A stretch of 44,018 nt of DNA, from contig DASWFO010000196.1 in the NCBI GenBank assembly GCA_036394195.1, positions 1 through 44,018 of the forward strand, given 5' to 3'. This stretch comes from DATJPD01 sp036394195. Its GTDB lineage: Bacteria > Pseudomonadota > Alphaproteobacteria > CACIAM-22H2. Position numbers and translations under genes: made by a program. The notes below the pieces were generated by a model. That model was not told the DNA's origin. It did no database searches and saw nothing but the letters and a program-made list of their open reading frames with translations. Positions 16,726-24,900 of the stretch are shown here, piece after piece (position 1 is the first letter of the stretch; each line of letters begins with the position of its first letter).

Positions 16726-17937
16726 TCACCCGCTCCCGCGGGCCCTCTGGGTCAGGTAATCCAAGGCCACCTGCGCGCCGCCTTTCTTGTGCGGCACGCC
16801 GGCAAGGTCCAACCCCATCTCGACCCCAGCCAGCGTCCCGCACAGCATGAGGTCGTTGAAATCGCCGAGATGGCCGATGCGGAACACTGTTTTGGCGACT
16901 TTGCCGAGCCCGGCGCCCAGCGACATGTCGAACGCGTCGAGAATGACTTTCCGCAACTGATCCGCGTCGTGACCGTCGGGCATGACCACCGCGGTCAGCA
17001 CGTCCGAATATTCGGCCGGCTCCTGGCAGAGGATCTCGAGGCCCCAGGCGCGCACGGCGCGCCGGGTCGCCTCGCCGTGCCGGTGATGGCGGGCGAACAC
17101 CGCGTCCAGCCCCTCCTCCCGCAGCATCGAGATCGCCTCACGCAGGCCGTACAGCAGGTTCGTCGCCGGCGTGTAGGGGAAATAGCCGGTCTCGTTGGGC
17201 TTGAGCATGGCACCCCAATCCCAATAGGAGCGCGGCATCTTGGCGGTCTTCGAGGCCGCCAGCGCCTTGCCGCTGATCGCGTTGAACGACAGTCCGGGGG
17301 GCAGCATCAGGCCCTTCTGCGAGCCCGCGACCGTGACGTCGACCCCCCACTCATCGTGGCGGTAGTCCATCGATCCCAGCGAGGAAATCACGTCGACGAG
17401 AAACAGCGCCGGGTGCTTGGCGCGGTCGATCGCCTTGCGCAGCTCGCCGATCCGCGACGTGACCCCGGTCGAGGTCTCGTTGTGGACCACGCAGACGGCC
17501 TTGATGCGGTGCGCCTTGTCCTCCGCAAGCTTGGCTTCGAGCAGCTTGGGATCGGCGCCATGCCGCCAATCGCCTGAGACGAAATCGATATCGACGCCGA
17601 GACGTCCCGCCAGCTCCCGCCACAGCGCGGCGAACTGGCCAGTCTCGAACATCAGAACGCGGTCGCCGGGCGACAGCGTGTTGACGAGGGCAGCTTCCCA
17701 GGCGCCGGTGCCGGAGGCGGGATAGATCACCACCTGCCCCTCGGTGCGGAAAATCGCCTTCAAGCCGGCCAGGACCTCGCGACCGAGCTGGCCGAATTCC
17801 GGCCCGCGATGGTCGATGGTCGCGTTGTCGATCGCCCGCAAGATGCGGTCGGGCACGTTGCTCGGCCCGGGAATTTGCAGGAAATGCCGGCCGGCGCGGC
17901 GCGGCACCGTATTGCGGCCGTCTGATAGTGGGCTCAC
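16726..17937 (-). CDS. Class V aminotransferase (alanine/serine-glyoxylate aminotransferase type)
   Basis: PLP enzyme that probably transaminates glyoxylate or a related 2-oxoacid. The 403-residue product starts near the family opening FLQIPGPSNVPDRILRA. It carries the PLP motifs SGTGAWEAA, HNETSTGV, the Asp in FLVDVISSLGS and the Schiff-base lysine in GSQKGLMLPPG. The GTG at 17937 has an excellent site, AAGGAGGAACG, 8-9 nt upstream; a TTG at 17991 would extend through that site and is less likely. It heads the operon with tctCBA and is divergent from the GntR regulator. The pairing with a carboxylate importer suggests the imported compound or its oxidised form is transaminated. Confidence 0.9.
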   Translation of the reverse strand: MSPLSDGRNTVPRRAGRHFLQIPGPSNVPDRILRAIDNATIDHRGPEFGQLGREVLAGLKAIFRTEGQVVIYPASGTGAWEAALVNTLSPGDRVLMFETGQFAALWRELAGRLGVDIDFVSGDWRHGADPKLLEAKLAEDKAHRIKAVCVVHNETSTGVTSRIGELRKAIDRAKHPALFLVDVISSLGSMDYRHDEWGVDVTVAGSQKGLMLPPGLSFNAISGKALAASKTAKMPRSYWDWGAMLKPNETGYFPYTPATNLLYGLREAISMLREEGLDAVFARHHRHGEATRRAVRAWGLEILCQEPAEYSDVLTAVVMPDGHDADQLRKVILDAFDMSLGAGLGKVAKTVFRIGHLGDFNDLMLCGTLAGVEMGLDLAGVPHKKGGAQVALDYLTQRARGSG

Positions 17938-17962
17938 GGGCGACGTTCCTCCTTGAGCGAGC

Positions 17963-17980
17963 AAAATTGCATACACTTTT
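17963..17980. promoter_or_regulatory. Palindromic operator candidate for the divergent GntR regulator
   Basis: The 18-bp AAAATTGCATACACTTTT matches its own reverse complement at 14 positions (AAAAnTGnATnCAnTTTT). It lies 26 bp upstream of the class V aminotransferase start and about 80 bp upstream of gntR. The core resembles the TGTATACA-type sites of GntR/FCD regulators. A TTGACC on the minus strand at 17991-17986 could be a -35 element that the site would follow. Confidence 0.45.
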
Positions 17981-18061
17981 CTGGGGGTCAATATGCCTTT
18001 CGGACGGCATCACAGAGCCGTTCATTGACAAGTGAATGCAGTTTTTCCATGCTGCGAACTG

Positions 18062-18766
18062 ATGGAAATTGCTCCCACCGCAGCCGCGGCTCCGCGCCGG
18101 CCGGCGCGGCCCCGTACCGTCATCCACGCCCAGCTCGTCGAGCGTCTGCGCGACATGATCGTCGAGGGCGACCTGCCGGTCGGCGAGCGCGTGCCCGAAC
18201 GCGTGCTCTGCGAGCGCTTCGGCGTGTCGCGCACGCCGCTGCGCGAGGCTCTGAAGGCGCTGGCGGCGGAAGGGCTGATCGAGCTGCTGCCCAATCGCGG
18301 CGCGCGTATCGCCCCGCTCACCGCGGACGATATCGCCCAGACATTGAAGGTGATCGGGGCGCTGGAAGCGCTGGCCGCCGAGCTCGCCTGCGGCCGGATC
18401 ACCGGCGACGAGCTCGCCGAGATCCGCGCCCGCCACTATCAAATGCTGGCGCATCACGCGCGGCGCGACCTCCTCCCCTATTTCAAGGCCAATCAGGCCA
18501 TCCACCAGGCGATCGTCGACGCCTCCGGCAACCCGGTCCTGGTGCAGACCTATGCCAATCTCTCCGGCCGCATCCGGCGCGCCCGCTACGCGGCCAATCT
18601 CAACCCGGCGCGCTGGGACGAGGCGGTGGCCGAGCACGAGCTGATCCTGAAGGCGCTGATGGCGCGCGACGGCGCCGGCTTGGCGCGCCTCATGCGCACG
18701 CATCTCGACAACAAGAGCCACTCGCTCGCGAAGAGTCATCCGGAGACATCGGTCACGTCCGCATGA
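18062..18766 (+). CDS. GntR-family transcription regulator, FCD subfamily
   Basis: Winged-helix DNA-binding protein that senses a small carboxylate. The N-terminal domain holds the helix-turn-helix CERFGVSRTPLREALKALA followed by the wing LPNRGARIAPLT. The remaining 150 residues form the helical FCD ligand domain, with likely metal-binding histidines in NQAIHQAIVDASGN and EHELI. I chose ATG 18062; a GTG at 18032 is possible. A TTGACA at 18025-18030 would place transcription start near 18062, so a leaderless mRNA is possible. It is divergent from the aminotransferase-tctCBA operon and 25 bp upstream of the FAD dehydrogenase, so it probably controls both. Confidence 0.92.
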   Translation: MEIAPTAAAAPRRPARPRTVIHAQLVERLRDMIVEGDLPVGERVPERVLCERFGVSRTPLREALKALAAEGLIELLPNRGARIAPLTADDIAQTLKVIGALEALAAELACGRITGDELAEIRARHYQMLAHHARRDLLPYFKANQAIHQAIVDASGNPVLVQTYANLSGRIRRARYAANLNPARWDEAVAEHELILKALMARDGAGLARLMRTHLDNKSHSLAKSHPETSVTSA

Positions 18767-18791
18767 GCCGGCTCGCGCCCCATCGGCGGCA

Positions 18792-21700
18792 ATGATGAGC
18801 GCCGACGGGAGCGTCGGCTCGGCCTACGGCCGCGCCATCTACCCGGCGCGCGCCGCCCATGTGAAGCCGGGCGACGGCAAGCTGGCGGCGCGGCTGCGCC
18901 GGGAGTGCGAAGGCGACGTGCTGTTCGACGCCTTCAGCCGCGGCCGCTATTCGACCGACGCGTCGATCTACCAGATCGAGCCGATCGGCGTGCTGGTCCC
19001 CAAACGCGCCTCCGACATCGAGGCGGCGATCGCGATCGCGCGCGAAGAAGGCGTTCCGGTGCTGCCGCGCGGCGGCGGCTCGTCGCAGTGCGGCCAGGCG
19101 GTCGGACGCGCCCTGGTCATCGACACCTCCAAGCACCTGCGCACCGTGCTGTCGCTCGACACCGAAAACCACCGCGTCTGGGTCGAGCCGGGCCTGACCC
19201 TCGACGGCCTCAACAAGGCGCTCAAGGGGACAGGCCTGTTCTTCCCGTGCGACGTCTCGACCGGCAGCCGCGCGACGCTCGGCGGCATGGCCGCCAACAA
19301 CTCCTGCGGCTCGCGGTCGATCCGCTACGGCAACATGGTGCACAACACCCGCGCCATCGAATGCGTGCTGGCCGACGGCACCAAGACCGTGTTCGGCGAA
19401 GTGCCGGAGGATCTCGCCGCCGTCGCCGGCCCCGAGCGCTATCGCGACCTCGTCGGCACCGTTCGCGGCATCGCCGCCGGCATCAAGGACGAGCTCGCCA
19501 CGGACCGCTGGCCGAAGCTGCTGCGCCGCGTCGGCGGCTACAACGTCGACATGGTGCGCCCGCACGAGGTCTACGGGCTCGGCCGCAACGAGCCCGGCCA
19601 CAACATGGCCAAGCTCCTGGTCGGCTCCGAGGGCACGCTCGGCTTCTTCACCCGCCTCGAGCTCGACCTGTCGCCCGTGCCGCCGGCCAAGACGCTCGGC
19701 GTCTGCCACTTCCCGACCTTCTACAAGGCGATGGACGCGGTGCGCCACATCGTGAAGCTCGATCCCTCGGCGGTCGAGCTCGTCGACCGCACCATGATCG
19801 AGCTCGCCCGCGACATCGCGATCTTCCGTCCGACGGTCGAGAAATTCGTGCGCGGCAAGCCGGACGCGATCCTGCTCGTCGAGTTCGCCGGCGAGGACGC
19901 CGGCGTGCAGCGGCGCAAGCTCAACCAGCTGGTCGAGCTGCTGGGCGATCTCGGATTTCCCGACAGCGTCGTCGAGGCGACCGAGCCCGGCTTCCAGAGC
20001 GCCATCTGGGAGGTCCGCAAGCAGGGCCTCAACATCATGATGTCGATGAAGGGTGAAGGGAAACCGGTGTCCTTCATCGAGGATTGCGCGGTGCCGCTCG
20101 AGGACCTCGCGGAATACACCGACCGGCTTACCAAGGTGTTCCACAAGCACGGTACCGAGGGGACCTGGTACGCGCACGCTTCGGTCGGCACTCTGCACGT
20201 GCGGCCGATCCTCAATATGAAGGACCCGGAGGGTGCGAAGAAGATGCGCGCCATCGCCGAGGAAGCCTTCGCGATGGTCCGCGAATACAAGGGCTCGCAT
20301 TCCGGCGAGCACGGCGACGGGCTGGTGCGTTCCGAGTTCCACGAGCCGATGTTCGGATCGAAGATCGCACGGGCATTCGAAAACGTGAAGGACAGCTTCG
20401 ATCCGGCCGGACTGTTCAATCCCGGCAAGATCGTGCGGCCGCCGAAAATGGACGACCGTACGCTGTTCCGCTATGCGCCGGATTACCGGCCGCTGCCGCT
20501 CGAGACGGCGCTCGACTGGTCCGAGTGGGGCGGCTTCTCGGCCGCGGTCGAGATGTGCAACAACAACGGCGAATGCCGCAAGTTCGATGCCGAGGTGATG
20601 TGCCCCTCCTACCGCGTCACCGGCGACGAGACGCATCTGACGCGCGGCCGGGCCAACACGCTGCGCCTCGCCCTCACCGGCCAGCTCGGGGCGGACGCGC
20701 TGACGTCGGAGGCGATGTGGGACACGCTCGACCTCTGCGTCAGCTGCAAAGGCTGCCGGCGCGAATGTCCGACCGGCGTCGACATGGCGAAGATGAAGAT
20801 CGAGGTCCGCCAAGCCTGGAACCGGCGGCACGGCCTGACGCTGAAGCAGCGCTTGATCGCGTATCTGCCGCGCTTTGCGCGGACGGCCGCAGTCGTGGCG
20901 CCGCTCCTCAACCTGCGCAATAGCTGGCCGGTCCTGGCCAGGCTCGGCGAAGCCTGGCTGGGCTTCAGCGCCAGGCGCAGCCTGCCGGCGTGGCGGCGCG
21001 ACCGGTTCGACGCGTCCGAGGCGGCGACGGCCAGCACGGCCGCCGGCACCCGCGGCCGCGGCCGCGAGGTCGTGCTGTTCGTCGACACGTTCACGACCTA
21101 TTTCGAGCCGGAGAACGCACGCGCCGCGCTCCGCGTTCTGACCAGCGCCGGCTACGACGTGGCGGTGGCAACGCCCGCCGACGGCCGCCCGCTGTGCTGC
21201 GGCCGGACCTTCCTGTCGGAGGGCCTGGTCGAACCGGCGCGAGACGAGGCCGAGCGGATGCTGGCGACGCTGCTTCCCTACGCAAGCCGCGGCGTGCCCG
21301 TGATCGGCCTGGAGCCATCCTGTCTGTTCACGCTACGCGACGAGTTCCTGTCGCTGAAGCTCGGCGCCGATGCCAAGACCGTGGCCGGCGTGGCGGTGCT
21401 GTTCGAAGAGTTCCTGGCCACCGAAGCCAAGGCCGGGCGCCTCGACAGGCTGCGGCTGAAGCCACTGGCCGAGCGGACCGCGCTGGTGCACGGCCATTGC
21501 CATCAGAAGTCGTTTGCGGCGATGGACGCCGTGCGCGCCACCTTGAAGCTGGTCCCCGGACTGGACGTCAAAACGATCGAATCCAGCTGCTGCGGCATGG
21601 CCGGCGCGTTCGGCTACGACGCCGCGCATTACGACGTCTCGATGAAGATGGCCGAGCTCTCGCTGCTGCCGGCGGTCCGCGCCGCGGCCGGTGATACGCT

Positions 21701-21800
21701 GCTCGTCGCCGACGGGACCAGCTGCCGACACCAGATCCATGACGGCGCCGGACGCGCGGCGGTCCACGTCGCCCGCGTGCTGGAGCGCGCACTGTCCTAA
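18792..21800 (+). CDS. FAD-binding and Fe-S 2-hydroxyacid dehydrogenase (GlcD-GlcF-like fusion)
   Basis: Membrane-associated respiratory dehydrogenase of the D-lactate/D-2-hydroxyglutarate/glycolate group (1002 residues). The N-terminal half is a PCMH-type FAD domain (LPRGGGSSQCGQAVG near 93-107; MAANNSCGSRSIRYGN) and an FAD-oxidase C-terminal domain ending EHGDGLVRSEFHEPMFG. The C-terminal part has a 4Fe-4S motif CVSCKGCRRECPTG (about 649-662) and two CCG domains (CCGR near 802; SSCCGMAG near 933), as in GlcF. Start ATG 18792, with a second ATG directly after it. It follows gntR by 25 bp and is presumably co-transcribed. Context with a class V aminotransferase suggests oxidation of a 2-hydroxyacid to a 2-oxoacid that is then transaminated. 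Confidence 0.92.
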   Translation: MMSADGSVGSAYGRAIYPARAAHVKPGDGKLAARLRRECEGDVLFDAFSRGRYSTDASIYQIEPIGVLVPKRASDIEAAIAIAREEGVPVLPRGGGSSQCGQAVGRALVIDTSKHLRTVLSLDTENHRVWVEPGLTLDGLNKALKGTGLFFPCDVSTGSRATLGGMAANNSCGSRSIRYGNMVHNTRAIECVLADGTKTVFGEVPEDLAAVAGPERYRDLVGTVRGIAAGIKDELATDRWPKLLRRVGGYNVDMVRPHEVYGLGRNEPGHNMAKLLVGSEGTLGFFTRLELDLSPVPPAKTLGVCHFPTFYKAMDAVRHIVKLDPSAVELVDRTMIELARDIAIFRPTVEKFVRGKPDAILLVEFAGEDAGVQRRKLNQLVELLGDLGFPDSVVEATEPGFQSAIWEVRKQGLNIMMSMKGEGKPVSFIEDCAVPLEDLAEYTDRLTKVFHKHGTEGTWYAHASVGTLHVRPILNMKDPEGAKKMRAIAEEAFAMVREYKGSHSGEHGDGLVRSEFHEPMFGSKIARAFENVKDSFDPAGLFNPGKIVRPPKMDDRTLFRYAPDYRPLPLETALDWSEWGGFSAAVEMCNNNGECRKFDAEVMCPSYRVTGDETHLTRGRANTLRLALTGQLGADALTSEAMWDTLDLCVSCKGCRRECPTGVDMAKMKIEVRQAWNRRHGLTLKQRLIAYLPRFARTAAVVAPLLNLRNSWPVLARLGEAWLGFSARRSLPAWRRDRFDASEAATASTAAGTRGRGREVVLFVDTFTTYFEPENARAALRVLTSAGYDVAVATPADGRPLCCGRTFLSEGLVEPARDEAERMLATLLPYASRGVPVIGLEPSCLFTLRDEFLSLKLGADAKTVAGVAVLFEEFLATEAKAGRLDRLRLKPLAERTALVHGHCHQKSFAAMDAVRATLKLVPGLDVKTIESSCCGMAGAFGYDAAHYDVSMKMAELSLLPAVRAAAGDTLLVADGTSCRHQIHDGAGRAAVHVARVLERALS

Positions 21801-21830
21801 AACGCGCGGCCGCTATTCGGGGAGGAGCAA

Positions 21831-22907
21831 ATGGACGCTCGCAAGAGCCTTGTATTGGGTGCGGTGCTCGCCCTGTCGGTCACGACGGCGTCGGCGCTGC
21901 CGTTTGTCGATCCGCGGTCCGAGAGCAACGAGGCGTTCGATGCGCCGGGTTTTGCCTCGGCACCGCGCGACCCGGCATGCCGCGCGGCCCAGCTGGTCTC
22001 GACCGGCGGCCCGGCGCCGCGCGATCGGCATACGCTCGCGGTGCGGTGGACCGGCTTTTCGAATTTCGAGCTGGCCTATGACGGCAAGATCATCCTGCTC
22101 GATGCATATTTCGACCGGGGCAGCAATTATCCGCCGCTTGGCTTCGCCGCCGCCGATGTGAAGAAGGCCGATGTGATCCTGATCGGCCATGCGCATTTCG
22201 ACCACATGTCGGACGCAGCGTCGGTCGGGCTGCGCACGGGCGCCGTGATCGTCGGAGCGCCCGTGACCGTCGAGAAGCTCAAGACGCAAAACGTCCCGGA
22301 TCAGCAGATCCGCACCGTCACGGGCAAAGGCGGGGAGACGCTGACGTTCGAGGGCTTCACGGTCGAGCCGATCCTGGCGCGGCACGGCGAGCCCGATCGG
22401 CACATCGCCGAGGTTATGGAGGGAGCGCTGAACTCGCTGACCCCGAAGCTCAGCGAGGCGCAGGCCGCCGAGGAGAAGCTCATTCAGGACCGCGGCACAT
22501 TCGACCGCCGCGTCATCGCCGAGGGAACGATCGCCTATCTGATCACGTTCGAGAACGGCTTCCGGATCATGTATCGGGACAGCGGCGGCCGGGTGACAGA
22601 GCCCGAGACCGCCGCGTTGCAGCGCCTTCCCGGGGTCGATCTGGCGCTGGTCGCCATCTCGGCAGATTACCTCAATCCGTTGACCGAGACGCAGGCGCTG
22701 GAGCATATGCGGCTCTATAAGCCTGATGTCTACATGCCGGCTCACCACGACGCGGCGTTCAGCGGCCACACGCCGCTGTGGCGCGCGACCGAGCCGGTGT
22801 TCCAGGCGCTCAAGGCCGACAACCCGAAGCTCGTGACGCTGTCGCGCCAATATCGCGAGCCGGTCTGCTTCAACACCGAGATCAACGTGACGCGGGCCCG
22901 CCGATGA
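21831..22907 (+). CDS. Exported metallo-beta-lactamase-fold hydrolase
   Basis: Metal-dependent hydrolase of the MBL superfamily with a signal peptide (residues 1-22, LALSVTTASALP). The 358-residue chain has the metal motif HAHFDHMSD at about 122-130, a GAPVTVEKLK loop, then RHGEPDRH and a late PAHHDAAFSGH block that supplies further ligands. The layout is closest to UlaG/NAPE-PLD-like proteins. The ATG at 21831 has GGGGAGGAG upstream. The stop overlaps the next gene's start (ATGA), so the hydrolase and the TDT transporter are translationally coupled. Substrate unknown. Confidence 0.85.
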   Translation: MDARKSLVLGAVLALSVTTASALPFVDPRSESNEAFDAPGFASAPRDPACRAAQLVSTGGPAPRDRHTLAVRWTGFSNFELAYDGKIILLDAYFDRGSNYPPLGFAAADVKKADVILIGHAHFDHMSDAASVGLRTGAVIVGAPVTVEKLKTQNVPDQQIRTVTGKGGETLTFEGFTVEPILARHGEPDRHIAEVMEGALNSLTPKLSEAQAAEEKLIQDRGTFDRRVIAEGTIAYLITFENGFRIMYRDSGGRVTEPETAALQRLPGVDLALVAISADYLNPLTETQALEHMRLYKPDVYMPAHHDAAFSGHTPLWRATEPVFQALKADNPKLVTLSRQYREPVCFNTEINVTRARR

Positions 22908-23896
22908 GCGCTGCGGTTGACGGCTCGGCGCCGGCCGCCGCAACCCTGCCGCAGGCGCGGATCGCGAAGCTGCCCGCGGCGTTCTTCGGCGCGGTGCTGG
23001 GCCTCGTTGGTCTCGGCCTCGCCTGGCGCAGTGCCGCGCGCGTGTTGGGCGCGCCGCCCCTGATCGGCGAATTCATCCTCGTGCTGGGCACGGCCGCCTT
23101 CGTGCTGCTCGCCGCGCTCTACATCGCGAAGATCATCCGTGCGCCGGCGGCGGTGCTGGCCGAGTTGATGCATCCAGGGCAAAGCAGCTTTTTCGGCACT
23201 ATCTCTATCTCCTTCGTGCTGCTCGCCGCCGCCGCCCTGCCGTGGTCGCGCCCGCTCGCCGACGTGCTGTGGGCGACCGGTGCTGCGCTGCAGGCGCTGT
23301 TGATCCTGGTCGTGTTCCGCAACTGGATCGTGCACCCGATGCAGCTCGACCACATCCATCCCGGCTGGTTCATCCTGATGGTCGGCATCGTCGTTGGCGT
23401 GCCGGCCGGCGTCGCACTGGACCACGGCGAGCTGTCCCGGGCCTGCCTTGCGGTCGGCACCCTGGCGGCGGTGACGCTGTATCCGATCATCCTGTTCCGG
23501 CTGTTCTTCCATGGCCCGCTGCCGCCGCCGCTGCGGCCCACCTTGTTCATTCTCATCGCCCCGCCCGCCCTCATCTTCAGCGCCTATTACAGCCTGAACG
23601 GCGGACAATTGGACGGTTTCGCGCGCGGGCTGTTCTTCGCTGCCTTGTTTTTCACCGTCCTGGTCCTGTCGCTGCCGCGCCTGTTTCTCGGGCTGCCGTT
23701 TGCCGTGTCATGGTGGGCGTATACGTTTCCGCTCGACGCCATGACCGTGGCCGCCCTGACCTATCACGCGAAGATCGGTCAGCCGGCCAGCGCCGCGATC
23801 GCCGCCGTCTTGCTGGCGCTGACCTCGGGCATCGTCGCGCTCGTCGCCGCGCGCACGGCACTGGCACTCCGACGCGGCGAGCTGTTCGGCCGGTGA
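22904..23896 (+). CDS. TDT/SLAC1-family membrane transporter (TehA/Mae1-like)
   Basis: Integral membrane protein of 330 residues with about ten hydrophobic segments. The segment order, the opening LPAAFFGAVLGLVGLGLAWR and the HPGWFILMVGIVVGVPAGVA block fit the tellurite-resistance/dicarboxylate transporter (TDT) family, whose members are ion channels or dicarboxylate and sulfite exporters. ATG 22904 overlaps the MBL hydrolase stop by 4 bp; the longer open frame upstream runs inside the hydrolase gene and is ignored. The hydrolase and this protein probably act on related compounds, for instance export of a hydrolysis product, but this is inference. Confidence 0.82.
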   Translation: MSAAVDGSAPAAATLPQARIAKLPAAFFGAVLGLVGLGLAWRSAARVLGAPPLIGEFILVLGTAAFVLLAALYIAKIIRAPAAVLAELMHPGQSSFFGTISISFVLLAAAALPWSRPLADVLWATGAALQALLILVVFRNWIVHPMQLDHIHPGWFILMVGIVVGVPAGVALDHGELSRACLAVGTLAAVTLYPIILFRLFFHGPLPPPLRPTLFILIAPPALIFSAYYSLNGGQLDGFARGLFFAALFFTVLVLSLPRLFLGLPFAVSWWAYTFPLDAMTVAALTYHAKIGQPASAAIAAVLLALTSGIVALVAARTALALRRGELFGR

Positions 23897-24024
23897 CGGC
23901 GCGCGGCCGAGAATCTTCGAGAAATTCACGAAAAATTTGATCTAGGTGGCGCCGGACTCGGCGAAACGATAAGGCGCGACTCGGCGGTGTCTGCTACCAT
24001 TCGCGACGGTAGCGGACGGGGGCC

Positions 24025-24900
24025 ATGGAACCGCTGCAACTTATTGTCGACGCTTTCGCACTGGGCGGAGTCTACGTGCTGGTCGCACTGGGCTTCGTGC
24101 TGGTCCTCAACGGCATCGGTGCCGTCAATCTCGCGCACGGCGATCTGGTCACCCTGGGCGGCTTCATCGCCATCGCGGCGGCGAGTTGGGTGCCGATGTG
24201 GCCGGGCATCGTGTTCCTGCCCATCATCGCCCTGGTCATGGCGGTGGTCGGAGCGCTCCTCGCCGCAATCACCCCCATGCGCCGGCGCAGCGACACGCCG
24301 GAGGAAATGTCGCTGGCCACCTTCGCGGTCGGCGTGATGCTCGCGGCGGCCCTGACCGGGCTGTACGGGACCACGCCCATCTCCGGCCCGCCGCTGGTCG
24401 GAAACGGCCAGATCGGGCTGTTCGGGGCCGCGATCTCGCGCCAATCGGTGGTCATCATCCTGACTGCGGTCATCCTGGTCCCAGCGGTCCATCTGCTCCT
24501 GAACCACACCCAGTTCGGGCGCCGGCTGCGCGCCGCCGGCCAGGACCCGGAACTCGCACGGGCGCTCGGCATAGACACCCGGCGGATGGCCGCGGCGACG
24601 TTCGCGCTGGGCACGATGCTCGCCGGCATCGCCGGTCTGCTGCTCGCCGACCGCTTCACCATCTCGCCGACCTTCGGGCTGGATCTCCTGGTCAAATCGT
24701 ATGTCGCGGTGGCAATCGCGGGCTGGGGCCAGGTCGGGGCCGCCGCCGGCGTGGCACTGGCCATTGCGCTGTTTGAGACCGCCGTCTCGACGGTGGCGGC
24801 ACCGGCGATCGCCGACGCCGTCGTCTATGTGGTCCTCCTCGTCCTGCTCGCGTTCCAGCCGCAAGGCATGTTCGGCCCGGCGGCACAGCGGCGAGCGTGA
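24025..24900 (+). CDS. Branched-chain amino acid-type ABC permease, LivH family
   Basis: Inner-membrane permease of the HAAT family (291 residues, about eight hydrophobic segments). Recognisable blocks: LGGVYVLVALGFVLVLNGIGAVNLAHGDLVTLGGF at the N terminus (the usual LivH opening) and the cytoplasmic loop FGRRLRAAGQDPELARALGID. The stop shares a base with the next gene's ATG (TGATG). The 128-bp gap upstream should hold the promoter. No periplasmic LivJ-type receptor is encoded next to this transporter in the window. Substrate may be an amino acid, an amide or a small organic acid. Confidence 0.92.
   Translation: MEPLQLIVDAFALGGVYVLVALGFVLVLNGIGAVNLAHGDLVTLGGFIAIAAASWVPMWPGIVFLPIIALVMAVVGALLAAITPMRRRSDTPEEMSLATFAVGVMLAAALTGLYGTTPISGPPLVGNGQIGLFGAAISRQSVVIILTAVILVPAVHLLLNHTQFGRRLRAAGQDPELARALGIDTRRMAAATFALGTMLAGIAGLLLADRFTISPTFGLDLLVKSYVAVAIAGWGQVGAAAGVALAIALFETAVSTVAAPAIADAVVYVVLLVLLAFQPQGMFGPAAQRRA

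Noticed and set aside
16696..17577. Plus-strand frame across the class V aminotransferase
   Set aside because: Antisense shadow; the PLP motifs are on the minus strand.
18753..20831. 692-codon minus-strand open frame
   Set aside because: It lies antisense to the FAD/Fe-S dehydrogenase, whose conserved motifs are unambiguous; long antisense frames are expected at this G+C content.
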